In this document: in pieces, positions 56,299 through 64,000 of the stretch
How positions within the stretch are numbered: position 1 is the stretch's first letter
Layout: every line of letters begins with the position of its first letter
Program-made: the position numbers and the translations under genes
From: Solidesulfovibrio fructosivorans JJ]
Lineage (GTDB): Bacteria > Desulfobacterota > Desulfovibrionia > Desulfovibrionales > Desulfovibrionaceae
Length of the DNA: 64,000 bases
Assembly (NCBI RefSeq): GCF_000179555.1
Contig: NZ_AECZ01000009.1
Coordinates: 92,048-156,047, forward strand
Direction: 5' to 3'
The notes under the pieces: model-generated
Database searches by the model: none
The model's input: only the letters and a program-made list of their open reading frames with translations
What the model was told of the DNA's origin: nothing

Positions 56299-57035
56299 GA
56301 GGTCCGCGCGGCGCTTTCCAGAAAAAGCATGTTTCCTTTTTGCCGCGCGGCGAGGGACGCTTCCGATCCCTCGACCTTGAAAAGGTCGAGCACTTCGCGG
56401 CGCGAACGGGGAACGACTTCCCCGGCCCTGCCCCACATCTCCAAATAGCGATCGGCCAGCCGTCCGGCCCGGATAAGGGTGGTGCAGGCCATGTTGCCGC
56501 CAGGCTCGGCCACGCGCGTGAGTTCCCGGACGAGACGCGCGGCGTCCGGCACGGCATGCAACAGATTGCAGGCGACCACCGTGGCGAAGCGGTGGGGGCC
56601 GAAAGGCAGGGCCAGGGCGTCCGCGTGCACGAGCGCGATGTTGTCCGGCATGCGGCCGGCCAGCCGCACCAAGCGCCTTTTGGCCAGCCGCAGCAGGGTC
56701 AGGGATTGGTCGAGGCAGATCACGGGCCGGTCCCGACAGGCGGCATAAGCCTTGGCCGTAAAGGCCAGGGAGCCGCACCCGGCATCCAGGACCCAACCTG
56801 AAGCGGCGTCCAGGGCCCCACGGCACAGCCGTTCCACCGCCGATGGCCAGTAGCCCCAGACCAGCCGGTTGTAGAAGCGGTTGCAGGCGACCTGATCGTA
56901 AAACGACAGGGCTCCCGGCCGGTCATAGGCATTGCCGGCGTCGTCCGTCGCGTACACGGAGAAGATATCCGGCTCCACCCGCCGCGGCGGCGTTTCGGTC
57001 TCGAAGAGGGCAAAAAGCGTCTGTTCGTCGCGCAT
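56295..57035 (-). CDS. Class I SAM-dependent methyltransferase
   Basis: This 246-residue enzyme has motif I VLDAGCGSLAFTAKAY (near residue 82), motif II ICLDQSLTLLRLAKRR, and ALALPFGPHRFATVVACNLLHAVPD, the UbiE/COQ5-like order of the methyltransferase 11 group. The substrate is unknown. GGGAGG precedes the ATG at 57035. Its stop codon overlaps the stop of the convergent sensor kinase gene by two bases (TTAA). Confidence 0.88.
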   Translation of the reverse strand: MRDEQTLFALFETETPPRRVEPDIFSVYATDDAGNAYDRPGALSFYDQVACNRFYNRLVWGYWPSAVERLCRGALDAASGWVLDAGCGSLAFTAKAYAACRDRPVICLDQSLTLLRLAKRRLVRLAGRMPDNIALVHADALALPFGPHRFATVVACNLLHAVPDAARLVRELTRVAEPGGNMACTTLIRAGRLADRYLEMWGRAGEVVPRSRREVLDLFKVEGSEASLAARQKGNMLFLESAARTS

Positions 57036-57232
57036 GTCGGAACCTCCCGGAACGGCCGTCCCGGCCTCACCGTTCCCGTTCTCGCCTGTCCGGTCCGGCC
57101 GGGAGCCGGAAATAAGCCGCGCAAAGGGCTGTCTACCTCCCGCGTCCGCCCGGCCACGTCAAACGCCGGTTGTTTGAGTCCGATGATCAACTCGCCCTGG
57201 GAGCATGCGCCTGCCGCGCGCGCCAAGCGCCG

Positions 57233-57733
57233 TTAGCGCAGCCTGCCCGCCCGCCACAACCGCAGCATGGTCGTGGCGTTGACCACGGCGATGGACGATT
57301 CGAGCATCGTGCCGCCGATGGAGCCCGACAGGATGTTGTTGGTCAGCCAGCAAAGCGTCGCGCACAACAGGACGAGCCGCATGCCGATCCCCCGCAGGAA
57401 AAAGACCGCCACCGTGCCCGAAAGCCCGGCCATGATGGGGAAGGCCGCCGTCCACGACGTGGCCACGGCCACGCCGAGCACCAGGTTGAGCGCCAGGAAA
57501 AAGCCCGCCACCCACGGCGAGCGGGTCCTAAGCGAGGTAAAGGTCCGCATGGCCGACAGGGCCGCGCTGACCGCCGCGGCATTGTTGCCGAGCAGGTAGA
57601 AGTGCAGCGTATAGGCCACGCATTCGCTGGCCACCAGAAACTTGAGCCGCCAGTCGATGCGCTGGGCAAAGGCGAAGATCCCGAGCGCGAACGCGACATA
57701 GCCGACGATTTGCGAAGGAGCGGTAAAATCCAT
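57233..57733 (-). CDS. YgjV-family inner-membrane protein
   Basis: This 166-residue protein has four to five membrane helices. The motifs IVGYVAFALGIFAFAQRIDWRLKFLVASECVAYTLHFYLLGNNAAA and SVVR-type continuation AMRTFTSLRTRSPW match the small YgjV family (PF10688 as I recall), whose function is unknown. ATG 57733 gives a start seven residues before the first helix; the ribosome site is weak, and the frame stays open further upstream. Confidence 0.8.
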   Translation of the reverse strand: MDFTAPSQIVGYVAFALGIFAFAQRIDWRLKFLVASECVAYTLHFYLLGNNAAAVSAALSAMRTFTSLRTRSPWVAGFFLALNLVLGVAVATSWTAAFPIMAGLSGTVAVFFLRGIGMRLVLLCATLCWLTNNILSGSIGGTMLESSIAVVNATTMLRLWRAGRLR

Positions 57734-57865
57734 GCGGGTCCCGGACTTGAGAGGTTGCGGATGCGGCGAAGGGAAGGGCGATGATCGCATGCGGTCGTCC
57801 GGCGGCTTCGCGTCCAGGCGCAATAGCCCTGGGCGTCTTTCCTGGCAAGTGGGCGTCGGGGCTTG

Positions 57866-57894
57866 TTGACACCACTTTTGAGTGGTGCTAGATA
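57866..57894 (+). promoter_or_regulatory. Sigma-70 promoter of the TrmB-family gene
   Basis: TTGACA (57866-57871), 17 bases, TAGATA (57889-57894). The spacer contains the first CACCACT palindrome, so a bound regulator would exclude RNA polymerase. Confidence 0.8.
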
Positions 57895-57916
57895 TTGCCA
57901 CCACTGAAGGATGGTG
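57870..57916. promoter_or_regulatory. Two CACCACT-type operators over the TrmB-family promoter
   Basis: Operator 1, CACCACT-TTTG-AGTGGTG (57870-57887), is a perfect inverted repeat inside the promoter spacer. Operator 2, CACCACT-GAAG-GATGGTG (57899-57916), is a near copy between the -10 box and the ATG at 57921. Their centres are 29 bp apart, close to three helical turns. Autoregulation by the adjacent TrmB-family protein is the simplest reading. Confidence 0.75.
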
Positions 57917-57920
57917 ACAA

Positions 57921-58718
57921 ATGACGATCGATCCGCAGGAACTGACGGCCCTGGGGCTGACGGCCTACGAGGCCGGAGCGTATCTGGCCCTGCTCGGCCG
58001 GCCGGAGCTGACGTCGGCCGAAGTGGCGGCCCGGGCCGGCATCCCCAGACAGCGCGTGTACGACGTGCTGGCCTCCCTGGTCGCCAAGGGGCTGTGTCTG
58101 GCCCGGGACGTTTCGCCCAGGGCCTTTGTGGCCGTGGACCCGGCGGTGGGGCTCGACTTGCTGGCCCGGGAACGGGAGGCGGCCCTGGCCCGGGAGCGGG
58201 AGACGACCAAAGCCCTGGCGGCGCGTCTGGCCACGGACCTGGGGCCCCTCTTTGCCTCGGGCCGGGGACAAAACGATCCCCTGGCCTATGTCGAGGTGCT
58301 TTCGGGCGCGACCCGCATTGCTCATCGGGCGCTTGCCCTGGCCCGGGAGGCCAAGCGGTCGGTCGCCTCGTGCATCACCGGGCCCATGATTTTGTCCGTG
58401 GAGCAAAACACCACCTTCATGCAGGCGCCGCTTGGCCGGGGGCTTGGCTACCGGGCTCTTTGCGATGCGGCCATTATGGACGATCCGGAACTGGGGGGCC
58501 TGCTGGAGACGCTTTGCGGCCAGGGGCTGGCGCTTCGCGTGGCCGACTCGCTGCCGCTTAAGATGCAGGCCTTCGACGACGAGGTGGCGTTGCTTTCCAT
58601 GCAGGATCCGGCCGGCGGGCCGCCGAGTTTCACGGCGGTGGTCATTTATAACCGGGGGGTGGCGGCCATGCTTTCCCTGGCCTTCGAAGCGTTGTGGCAA
58701 GCGGCAAGGCCCCTGTGA
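57921..58718 (+). CDS. TrmB-family transcriptional regulator
   Basis: This 265-residue regulator has an N-terminal winged helix typical of TrmB proteins (ALGLTAYEAGAYLALLGRPELTSAEVAARAGIPRQRVYDVLASLVAKGL, residues ~10-58), then a coiled segment rich in Arg/Glu (AREREAALARERETTKALAARL) and a C-terminal effector domain. TrmB proteins are commonest in archaea and control sugar or metabolic genes. Its operators cover its own promoter. The two acetyltransferase genes follow, the first just 14 bp downstream, and are probably in the same transcript. Confidence 0.9.
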   Translation: MTIDPQELTALGLTAYEAGAYLALLGRPELTSAEVAARAGIPRQRVYDVLASLVAKGLCLARDVSPRAFVAVDPAVGLDLLAREREAALARERETTKALAARLATDLGPLFASGRGQNDPLAYVEVLSGATRIAHRALALAREAKRSVASCITGPMILSVEQNTTFMQAPLGRGLGYRALCDAAIMDDPELGGLLETLCGQGLALRVADSLPLKMQAFDDEVALLSMQDPAGGPPSFTAVVIYNRGVAAMLSLAFEALWQAARPL

Positions 58719-58732
58719 AAGGAGTGGATGCG

Positions 58733-59299
58733 ATGGCAAGCGCAATGGAAACGGGCGGCACGCGCCGGGATGGCATGGGACGGGTGTTGGCCGGCGGCGG
58801 GGTCTCTATCCGCAGCGGCTACGAGCCGGGCATCGTCGGCCGGGTGGGCGAGCTGCACGGCCGCTATTACGCCACGGCTTGGGGCGCGGGCGCGCCCTTC
58901 GAGATATTGGCCACGCGGGACATGTGCGCGTTTATCGAGGGCTACGACCCCGAGCGCGACCTCATGCTCGGGGCCTACAGCGAGGGGCGTATGGTGGGCT
59001 CCATCGCCATCCTCGGCCGCAAGCCCGGTCCGGACGGGGTGCAGCTTCGGTTTTTCATCGTGGACCCGGCCTGGCACGGCCACGGCGTGGGCAAGGCGCT
59101 GCTCCATGCCGCCCTGGCCTGGTGCCGGGAACGGGGCTACGGCAAGGTGTTTCTCTGGACCGTGGACGGCCTGCCCGCCTCGCGCCGGCTGTACGAGAAG
59201 GCCGGCTTCCGGATTGTCGCCCGGGAGCCGGACGACCGGTACACGGTGCTGCGCGACAACCTCAAGATGGAGCTCGACCTGTCCGCCGCCGGACACTGA
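58733..59299 (+). CDS. GNAT acetyltransferase, copy 1
   Basis: This 188-residue protein has the GNAT core, with acetyl-CoA pyrophosphate loop in VDPAWHGHGVGKALLHAAL (Q/R-x-x-G-x-G/A type) and the C-terminal LPASRRLYEKAGFRIV signature. The N-terminal half (SIRSGYEPGIVGRVGELHGRYYATAWGAGAPFE) is shared with the next gene and resembles the GNAT modules that follow MarR domains in some regulators. The substrate is unknown. AAGGAG lies eight bases before the ATG. It follows the TrmB-family gene by 14 bp. Confidence 0.9.
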   Translation: MASAMETGGTRRDGMGRVLAGGGVSIRSGYEPGIVGRVGELHGRYYATAWGAGAPFEILATRDMCAFIEGYDPERDLMLGAYSEGRMVGSIAILGRKPGPDGVQLRFFIVDPAWHGHGVGKALLHAALAWCRERGYGKVFLWTVDGLPASRRLYEKAGFRIVAREPDDRYTVLRDNLKMELDLSAAGH

Positions 59300-59347
59300 A
59301 AGGACAAACGGCAACGCAAGGCAACGAACGCGTTGGGGAGGGAAGGC

Positions 59348-59905
59348 ATGCAACGTGCGCAAGACGGTCAAAAGGCCGCGCCCCCGGAAGAGATTCCCGG
59401 CCGGGGCGTGCGCATCCGCAGCGGCTATGCGCCGGGGCTGGTCGGCGCCGTGGGCGCGCTGCTCGGCCGGTATTACGCCAAGGCCTGGGGCGCGGGCGCG
59501 CCCTTCGAAGTGTTGGCCACGCGGGACGTGTGCGCCTTTATCGAGGGCTACGATCCGGACAGGGACCTGATGCTTGCGGCGTATGCCGGCGAGGTCCTGG
59601 TCGGGTCCATCGCTGTCATCGGCCGCGTTCCCGGGGCGGACGGGGCGCACGTGCGCTTTTTCCTCGTGGACCCGGCCTGGCAGGGCAACGGAATCGGCAA
59701 GACGCTTTTTACCCGGGCCATGGCCTGGTGGCGGGAACGCGGGGGCGGTCGGATATCGCTTTGGACCGTGGACGGCCTGCCCGTATCGCGCCGCATGTAC
59801 GAGAAAGCCGGGTTCCGCATTGTCGAACGCGTCAGCGACGCCCGCAATACGGTGCCGTGCGAGAACATCAAAATGGTGCTTGACCTGCCCGCTCCCGGAC
59901 ATTGA
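59348..59905 (+). CDS. GNAT acetyltransferase, copy 2
   Basis: This 185-residue protein is plainly paralogous to the preceding gene. It repeats RIRSGYAPGLVGAVGALLGRYYAKAWGAGAPFEVLATRDVCAFIEGYDPDRDLML and LWTVDGLPVSRRMYEKAGFRIVER almost residue for residue. The acetyl-CoA loop is VDPAWQGNGIGKTLFTRAM. The differences are concentrated in the N-terminal tail and in the likely substrate-facing loop after GSIAVIG. This is a tandem duplication within one operon under the TrmB-family regulator. Confidence 0.9.
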   Translation: MQRAQDGQKAAPPEEIPGRGVRIRSGYAPGLVGAVGALLGRYYAKAWGAGAPFEVLATRDVCAFIEGYDPDRDLMLAAYAGEVLVGSIAVIGRVPGADGAHVRFFLVDPAWQGNGIGKTLFTRAMAWWRERGGGRISLWTVDGLPVSRRMYEKAGFRIVERVSDARNTVPCENIKMVLDLPAPGH

Positions 59906-59949
59906 AAGATCGCTGCTTGAGAACGGAAAGTCCTCCGTGGGACACTTCC

Positions 59950-60020
59950 CGATAAAAAGTTTCGGAGGGGGAGAGCGCGAGAGGGGGAACCCTTTTCAAA
60001 GGGTTCCCCTCTCGCATTCT
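59950..60020. repeat. Compound palindromic repeat, copy D (inverted, partial)
   Basis: Hairpin 1 (59977-60015, GCGAGAGGGGGAACCC paired to GGGTTCCCCTCTCGC) is preceded by GATAAAAAGTTTCGGAGGGGGAGAGC, the family tail on the opposite side, so the element is inverted relative to copies A-C. It lies between the convergent GNAT and PII genes. Confidence 0.8.
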
Positions 60021-60084
60021 CATAGGCCACGAAAAAGGGACGCGGTCGCCCACGTCCCTTCCTTCTTGCCGGTTTTCGGCGGCG

Positions 60085-60438
<354 letters not shown>

Positions 60439-62016
60439 TTACCTGTGGGTTTTTTGCAGGACGAATTCCGGATAGGCGGTTACCGCCACTTCGTGCTGGT
60501 CCAGACCTTCCAGTTCGTGCTCGGGATCGACCCGAAGCGGGACGATCCGGTCAAGCACCTTGAAAAAGACATACATCACCACGAAGACAAAGACAAAGTT
60601 GGTGCAGATGCCGACGATCTGGGCCACGAGCTGGCCGCCGTCGCCGTAGAAAAGTCCTCGCACCGTGCCGTCCACGCCGTTTAAGGCGTCGCCGTAGCTG
60701 CCGTCGGCGAAAAGGCCCACCGAGAGGAGCCCGAAGGCGCCGTTGACGCCGTGGACCGAGATTGCGCCGACCGGGTCGTCGATCTTGAGCACGCGCTCCA
60801 CGAAAAAGACGCTTATGCACAAAAGCACCCCGGCAATGGCTCCGATGATGACCGCGGACACGGAGTTGACGAAGGCGCACGGCGCGGTGATGGCGACCAG
60901 CCCGGCCAGCAGGCCGTTGGCCACCATGGAGATATCGGGCTTGCCGTAGAAGGTCCACATGTAGACCATGGACGAGAACGCGCCGGCGGCCGAGGCCAGC
61001 ATGGTGTTGGTGGCGATGACGCCGATGCGCAGGTCCGTGCCGGACAGGGTGGAGCCGGCGTTGAAGCCGAACCAACCGAAGGCCAGGATGAAGCAGCCGG
61101 CGATGGCCATGGGGATGTGGTGGCCGGGCAGGGCGTTGGGCGTGCCGTCCTCGCGGTACTTGCCCAGGCGCGGTCCGAGGATGATGCCGCCGGCCAGCGC
61201 CGCCACGCCGCCGGTCATGTGCACCACAGACGATCCGGCGAAATCGACCACGCCGTGGCCGAGGGCGAAGTACTTGCCGAGGCAGGACAGCCAGCCGCCG
61301 CCCCAGACCCAGTTGGCGTAAAGCGGATAGACGAACATGGAGATGAAAAAGCCGTAGACGACGAAGGACTTGAACGTCCAGCGCTCGGCCATGGTGCCGG
61401 TCGGGATGGTGGCCGTGGTGTCCATGAAGACCATCTGGAAGAGGAACAGCGTGAACACGACGGCGTCATAGGACACGCCGGACAGGAAAAAGCCCGTGGT
61501 GCCGAAAAGACCGAACTCGTGGCCGCCGAGATGTATGGAGAACTCGTTGGCCAGCACCTGCCCGCCGCCGAGCGAGGCCACGCCGCCCACGCCCCCCATC
61601 TGGAGCGCGAAGCCGCAGATCCAGTAGCCGAGCATGCCGATGCCGTAGACCATCATGTTCATGGCCATGGTGTGGCCGGCGTTTTTGGCGCGGGTGAAGC
61701 CCGTTTCCGCCAGGGCGAAGCCGGCCTGCATGAACATGACCAGAAAGCCGCACACCAGCGTCCACACGAAGTTGATGGAGATGCGGTTATGTCCGACCAC
61801 ATCGGCCAGTTTGGCGGCCAGGGGCTCGTTTTGGGACAATGTGGCGAGGTCTTCCTTGGTGGGCGCGCCGGCGGTGGCTCCCACAACGTCGGCGGCGGTG
61901 CCGATGGAAGCGCCCGTGGGATCGGGGACAGGGGCTTCCTCGGCCCCGGCGACCGCCGGCAGGGCGATGATGGTTATGACAAGGGCCAGGAGCAGGCAAC
62001 TCAGCGTCTTTCTCAT
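60439..62016 (-). CDS. amtB: Ammonium transporter AmtB
   Basis: This 525-residue inner-membrane ammonium channel has a signal-like N-terminal helix (MRKTLSCLLLALVITIIALPAVAGA) followed by an unusual ~45-residue periplasmic-looking extension before the first core helix. The core has eleven helices with the family motifs DFAGSSVVHMTGGVAALAG, FGWFGFNAGST and DDPVGAISVHGVNGAFGLL, the twin pore His residues included. GGAGAAG precedes the ATG. It is followed by glnK. Confidence 0.95.
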   Translation of the reverse strand: MRKTLSCLLLALVITIIALPAVAGAEEAPVPDPTGASIGTAADVVGATAGAPTKEDLATLSQNEPLAAKLADVVGHNRISINFVWTLVCGFLVMFMQAGFALAETGFTRAKNAGHTMAMNMMVYGIGMLGYWICGFALQMGGVGGVASLGGGQVLANEFSIHLGGHEFGLFGTTGFFLSGVSYDAVVFTLFLFQMVFMDTTATIPTGTMAERWTFKSFVVYGFFISMFVYPLYANWVWGGGWLSCLGKYFALGHGVVDFAGSSVVHMTGGVAALAGGIILGPRLGKYREDGTPNALPGHHIPMAIAGCFILAFGWFGFNAGSTLSGTDLRIGVIATNTMLASAAGAFSSMVYMWTFYGKPDISMVANGLLAGLVAITAPCAFVNSVSAVIIGAIAGVLLCISVFFVERVLKIDDPVGAISVHGVNGAFGLLSVGLFADGSYGDALNGVDGTVRGLFYGDGGQLVAQIVGICTNFVFVFVVMYVFFKVLDRIVPLRVDPEHELEGLDQHEVAVTAYPEFVLQKTHR

Positions 62017-62631
62017 GTTCTTCTCCGAATCCTAGGTGTTGGGGGAGGGCAAGTGCGTCTTGGGCCGTGGCGGCGCGGTCGTGCCGCTTTGGCCGCGCTT
62101 ACGAGGAATCGAAGAGGGCGGGCATGTTGGGTCTCCGCTGCGAAAGGTGTTGCGCCGCCGGGCCGTGGCCGGTGGGCTGTATGGGCTTGCCATGCCGGTG
62201 CGATGCGTTCACCGGAGGAGCCGGTCGCCGTCCGCCGTGTTCCCGGCTGGATGCACGACAAATATGTTGTCCTTGCCGTGTCCTTTCGAAAAAAAGATGT
62301 AAAACGGGAGAATTATCCCGCAACTCTCTTGTTGTTCTTTTGGGATGTTTAGCGCAAAGAGGCTGTTTTGTGTCGTTTCAAGTTTGTCATATTAGACAAT
62401 ATTGTAAAATATTGCTTATCTCCTGGGGGTTGGCTTGCCCTGAAAAATACATTTCCAAACTGTAATATTAAAATGGCGTGACCAGCACGCCGAGGCCTTG
62501 GCCCCCAAGAGTCGCACAATAGCGCTCCTGAAGCGCGGCCCCCAACAGCGCCGCCCCGCCTGCCCAGGCCCCCGTTCCACCCGATATCGCGAGCCTTGCT
62601 CCCGGCCGCCGCCCTGGCCTACAACCGGGCC
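62017..62631. other. 615 bp intergenic region upstream of amtB
   Basis: No gene was recognised. Positions 62270-62470 are markedly AT-rich compared with the window and probably hold the amtB promoter, but no good -35/-10 pair and no sigma-54 site could be found. It contains the TTGTC/GACAATATTGT palindromes (62383-62414) and a small CGGGA...TCCCG inverted repeat near 62306-62321. The part nearest the right-hand gene is GC-rich. Confidence 0.6.
62383..62414. promoter_or_regulatory. Overlapping palindromes upstream of amtB
   Basis: TTGTC-ATATTA-GACAA (62384-62399) overlaps CAATATT-GTAA-AATATTG (62397-62414). Both are perfect inverted repeats, and together they contain GACAATATTGT, also found upstream of ald/purU at 20624. 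The site is about 370 bp from the amtB ATG, so it may act through an upstream promoter. Confidence 0.5.
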
Positions 62632-63528
62632 ATGACGCGACAAACGCTTGCCGCCGGCGATCCGCCCCTTGCCGCCATGGCCTGGAACGGCGTGTCCCTG
62701 GACGTGCCCGGCGACTGGCGGCCGGCCAGGCTCGGGCTCGGCTACCTGTATTTCGAGGACCCCGACGGCCCGGCCTTCGAGTTCAAATGGCGGCCCGGAG
62801 CCGGTCGCAAGGGCATGGAGGCGGCGCTTCGGGCGCTGACCCCCAAGGGGGAGGCCTCGGCCGGGGCGACGCTTCCGCCAGAGTGGCTAAGGCCCTTGCA
62901 CGATTTCGAACTGATGCCGCTATCCTGGAGCAAAAACGGCCGGGCCGGGCTGGGAGCGGCGCTTTTTTGCCCGGAGTGCGGCATGGCCGCCGTGTTCCAG
63001 GCCTTCGGCCCGGGCGACGGACCGGATGCGGCCATGCGCCGTCTGGTGGCCAAGGTGCTGGCCAGCCTGCGCCATCATGACCCGGGGCCGCCGGCCTTTC
63101 GGCTCTTCGGCCTTTCCTTCACCCCGCCGTCGGGATTCATGCTGTGTTCCCACACCTTCGTGCCGGGCCGCTTTTCCCTGTCCTTCGCCGCCGGCCGGCA
63201 GCGCCTGGACATCGTCCGCCTCGCCCCGGCCGACGTGCTCCTCGAACGGTCCCATCTGGCCGAGGTCGCGGCCCTGGCCTTCGGCTGCGACGACCGGACG
63301 CGGCGGGAGGAAGGGAGCCTGGCCGGCTGCCCGGCGGTCTGGCTGGCCAGCCGCCAGGGAACCGGCTTCCCGGACGCGCTGGCCCGGGGACTCGGCCGGC
63401 AGGGGCGGCTTTGCGTCATGCGCCACGAGGCCGGCGTCAACAAACTGCTCGGCGCGGGACTCGCCTCGGGCAAACCCGTGGACCGGCAATGGCTGGAAAA
63501 GGTGGCGTCACACTGTGTCTCTCTTTAA
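62632..63528 (+). CDS. Unknown protein with two related halves, partner of a PqqD-like protein
   Basis: This 298-residue soluble protein appears to contain two similar ~140-residue units. The first begins MAWNGVSLDVPGDWRPARLGLGYLYFED and the second FRLFGLSFTPPSGFMLCSHTFVPGRFSLSF. The pattern (hydrophobic strand, 'P.G/dW', then two strands) recalls the PsbP/DUF1795-like fold, but I cannot assign a family. A CPEC motif lies between the units. I chose ATG 62632; TTG 62596 and ATG 62678 are alternatives, and none has a strong ribosome site. Its last 14 bases overlap the PqqD-like gene. Confidence 0.7.
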   Translation: MTRQTLAAGDPPLAAMAWNGVSLDVPGDWRPARLGLGYLYFEDPDGPAFEFKWRPGAGRKGMEAALRALTPKGEASAGATLPPEWLRPLHDFELMPLSWSKNGRAGLGAALFCPECGMAAVFQAFGPGDGPDAAMRRLVAKVLASLRHHDPGPPAFRLFGLSFTPPSGFMLCSHTFVPGRFSLSFAAGRQRLDIVRLAPADVLLERSHLAEVAALAFGCDDRTRREEGSLAGCPAVWLASRQGTGFPDALARGLGRQGRLCVMRHEAGVNKLLGAGLASGKPVDRQWLEKVASHCVSL

Positions 63529-63928
63529 AAAGAAGCCCTTGCCGCCCGATGCCGGCGGCCTGACCCGGCGGCAGGCCATGGAGCTGGCTCCGGTGGTCAG
63601 CCGCGACGTGCGCGCCGAGGAAATCCCCTCCGGCGTGGTGCAGCTGTCCCTGCCCGTGGCCGTGCGCCCGGCCTTGGCCGGGTTGGCCCGGCGTTTCGGC
63701 CTGTGGGACGGCAAGCCGTTGCGCAAGACCGTGGAGCTCGACGCCATGGGCTCGGCCGTGTGGCGGCTCATCGACGGCAAACGCTCCGCCGGAGAGATCG
63801 CCGCCGAGCTGGCCAGGCGCTACAACCTCGACGCCCGCGAGGCCGAGATGGCCGTGGCCGAATTTCTGCGCCTGCTCGGCCGGCGTGGCGCTATCGCTGT
63901 GGTAGGACGTGAGGGAGAGGAGGAGTAG
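63515..63928 (+). CDS. PqqD-like peptide-binding (RRE) protein
   Basis: This 137-residue protein has a C-terminal half that is a clear PqqD fold: VELDAMGSAVWRLIDGKRSAGEIAAELARRYNLDAREAEMAVAEFLRLLGRRGAI, with the G-x-x-(V/I)W and the FL..L...G motifs. PqqD-type domains bind leader peptides and present them to modifying enzymes, often radical SAM proteins. The N-terminal ~75 residues, including SRDVRAEEIPSGVVQLSLPVAVRPALAGLARRFG, are an extra domain. The GTG start lies inside the end of the upstream gene after an AAAAGGTGG site. No precursor peptide or radical SAM gene is visible before the window ends. Confidence 0.82.
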   Translation: MSLFKKKPLPPDAGGLTRRQAMELAPVVSRDVRAEEIPSGVVQLSLPVAVRPALAGLARRFGLWDGKPLRKTVELDAMGSAVWRLIDGKRSAGEIAAELARRYNLDAREAEMAVAEFLRLLGRRGAIAVVGREGEEE

Positions 63929-63944
63929 GGGATGCCTCCGGCGG

Positions 63945-64000
63945 CTGGGGGGAACCCTTTCTGAAGAAAGGGTTCCCCCCAGACCCCCCTCCCAAAGACT
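63945..64000. repeat. Compound palindromic repeat, copy E (inverted, cut by window edge)
   Basis: The hairpin arms TGGGGGGAACCCTTTC and GAAAGGGTTCCCCCCA (63945-63981) are hairpin 3 in reverse orientation, followed by GACCCCCCTCCCAAAGACT, the start of the central part. The rest lies beyond the window. Confidence 0.85.

Noticed and set aside
62017..62631. Sigma-54 promoter for amtB
   Set aside because: No GG-N10-GC element with an acceptable context was found on the minus strand, although amtB is RpoN-controlled in other bacteria.

Overview
This high-G+C window reads as chromosome of a Desulfovibrionaceae-type sulfate reducer (Desulfobacterota). The main reasons are the fused str/S10/spc/alpha ribosomal superoperon without infA or adk, a LysR regulator of the selenium-metabolism type, a tungstate transport operon, a DUF4911 protein, and many hypothetical proteins that recall Desulfovibrio ones. 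This assignment is inferred from gene content and family recall; no database was searched. I see no rRNA, tRNA, CRISPR array, integrase or transposase.

Left part, 1-30 kb: mixed housekeeping and accessory genes. In order there is a sigma-54-driven unknown gene; an O-acetylation pair (MBOAT plus AlgX/AlgJ-like) with an RNA 2',3'-cyclic phosphodiesterase; a small methyltransferase; an Old Yellow Enzyme; a membrane protein overlapping an MscS channel that carries a cyclic-nucleotide-binding domain; TatD; a DASS anion symporter; a radical SAM/SPASM-like protein; two phosphorelay proteins; a DUF4911-M24 peptidase pair; a flavin amine oxidoreductase; an RRM protein; a TPR protein; PurU; alanine dehydrogenase; a complete branched-chain amino acid ABC importer (SBP, two permeases, two ATPases); a YiiX-like permuted papain-fold protein; a second sigma-54-driven unknown; and a small outer-membrane barrel.

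Middle, 30.6-49.3 kb: one continuous plus-strand translation superoperon, rpsL to rplQ. It includes fusA, tuf, secY, map and rpoA, begins at a strong sigma-70 promoter and ends at a strong intrinsic terminator. The short genes rpmD and rpmJ are present.

Right part, 49.3-64 kb: the LysR regulator preceded by tandem palindromes; flagellin with a near-perfect sigma-28 promoter; tupABC plus a MobB that ends in a four-cysteine Fe-S motif, linking tungstate uptake to pterin cofactor maturation; a sensor kinase; a methyltransferase; a YgjV-like protein; a TrmB-family regulator with two operators over its own promoter, followed by two duplicated GNAT acetyltransferases; amtB-PII; and, at the right edge, an unknown two-repeat protein translationally overlapped by a PqqD-like protein.

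Two themes run across the window. A compound palindromic intergenic repeat occurs at five places, and one copy supplies the stop codon and last residues of a gene. A GACAATATTGT palindrome with TTGTC half-sites lies upstream of both ald/purU and amtB. The MBOAT gene appears to have lost one base in a T-run near its 5' end.
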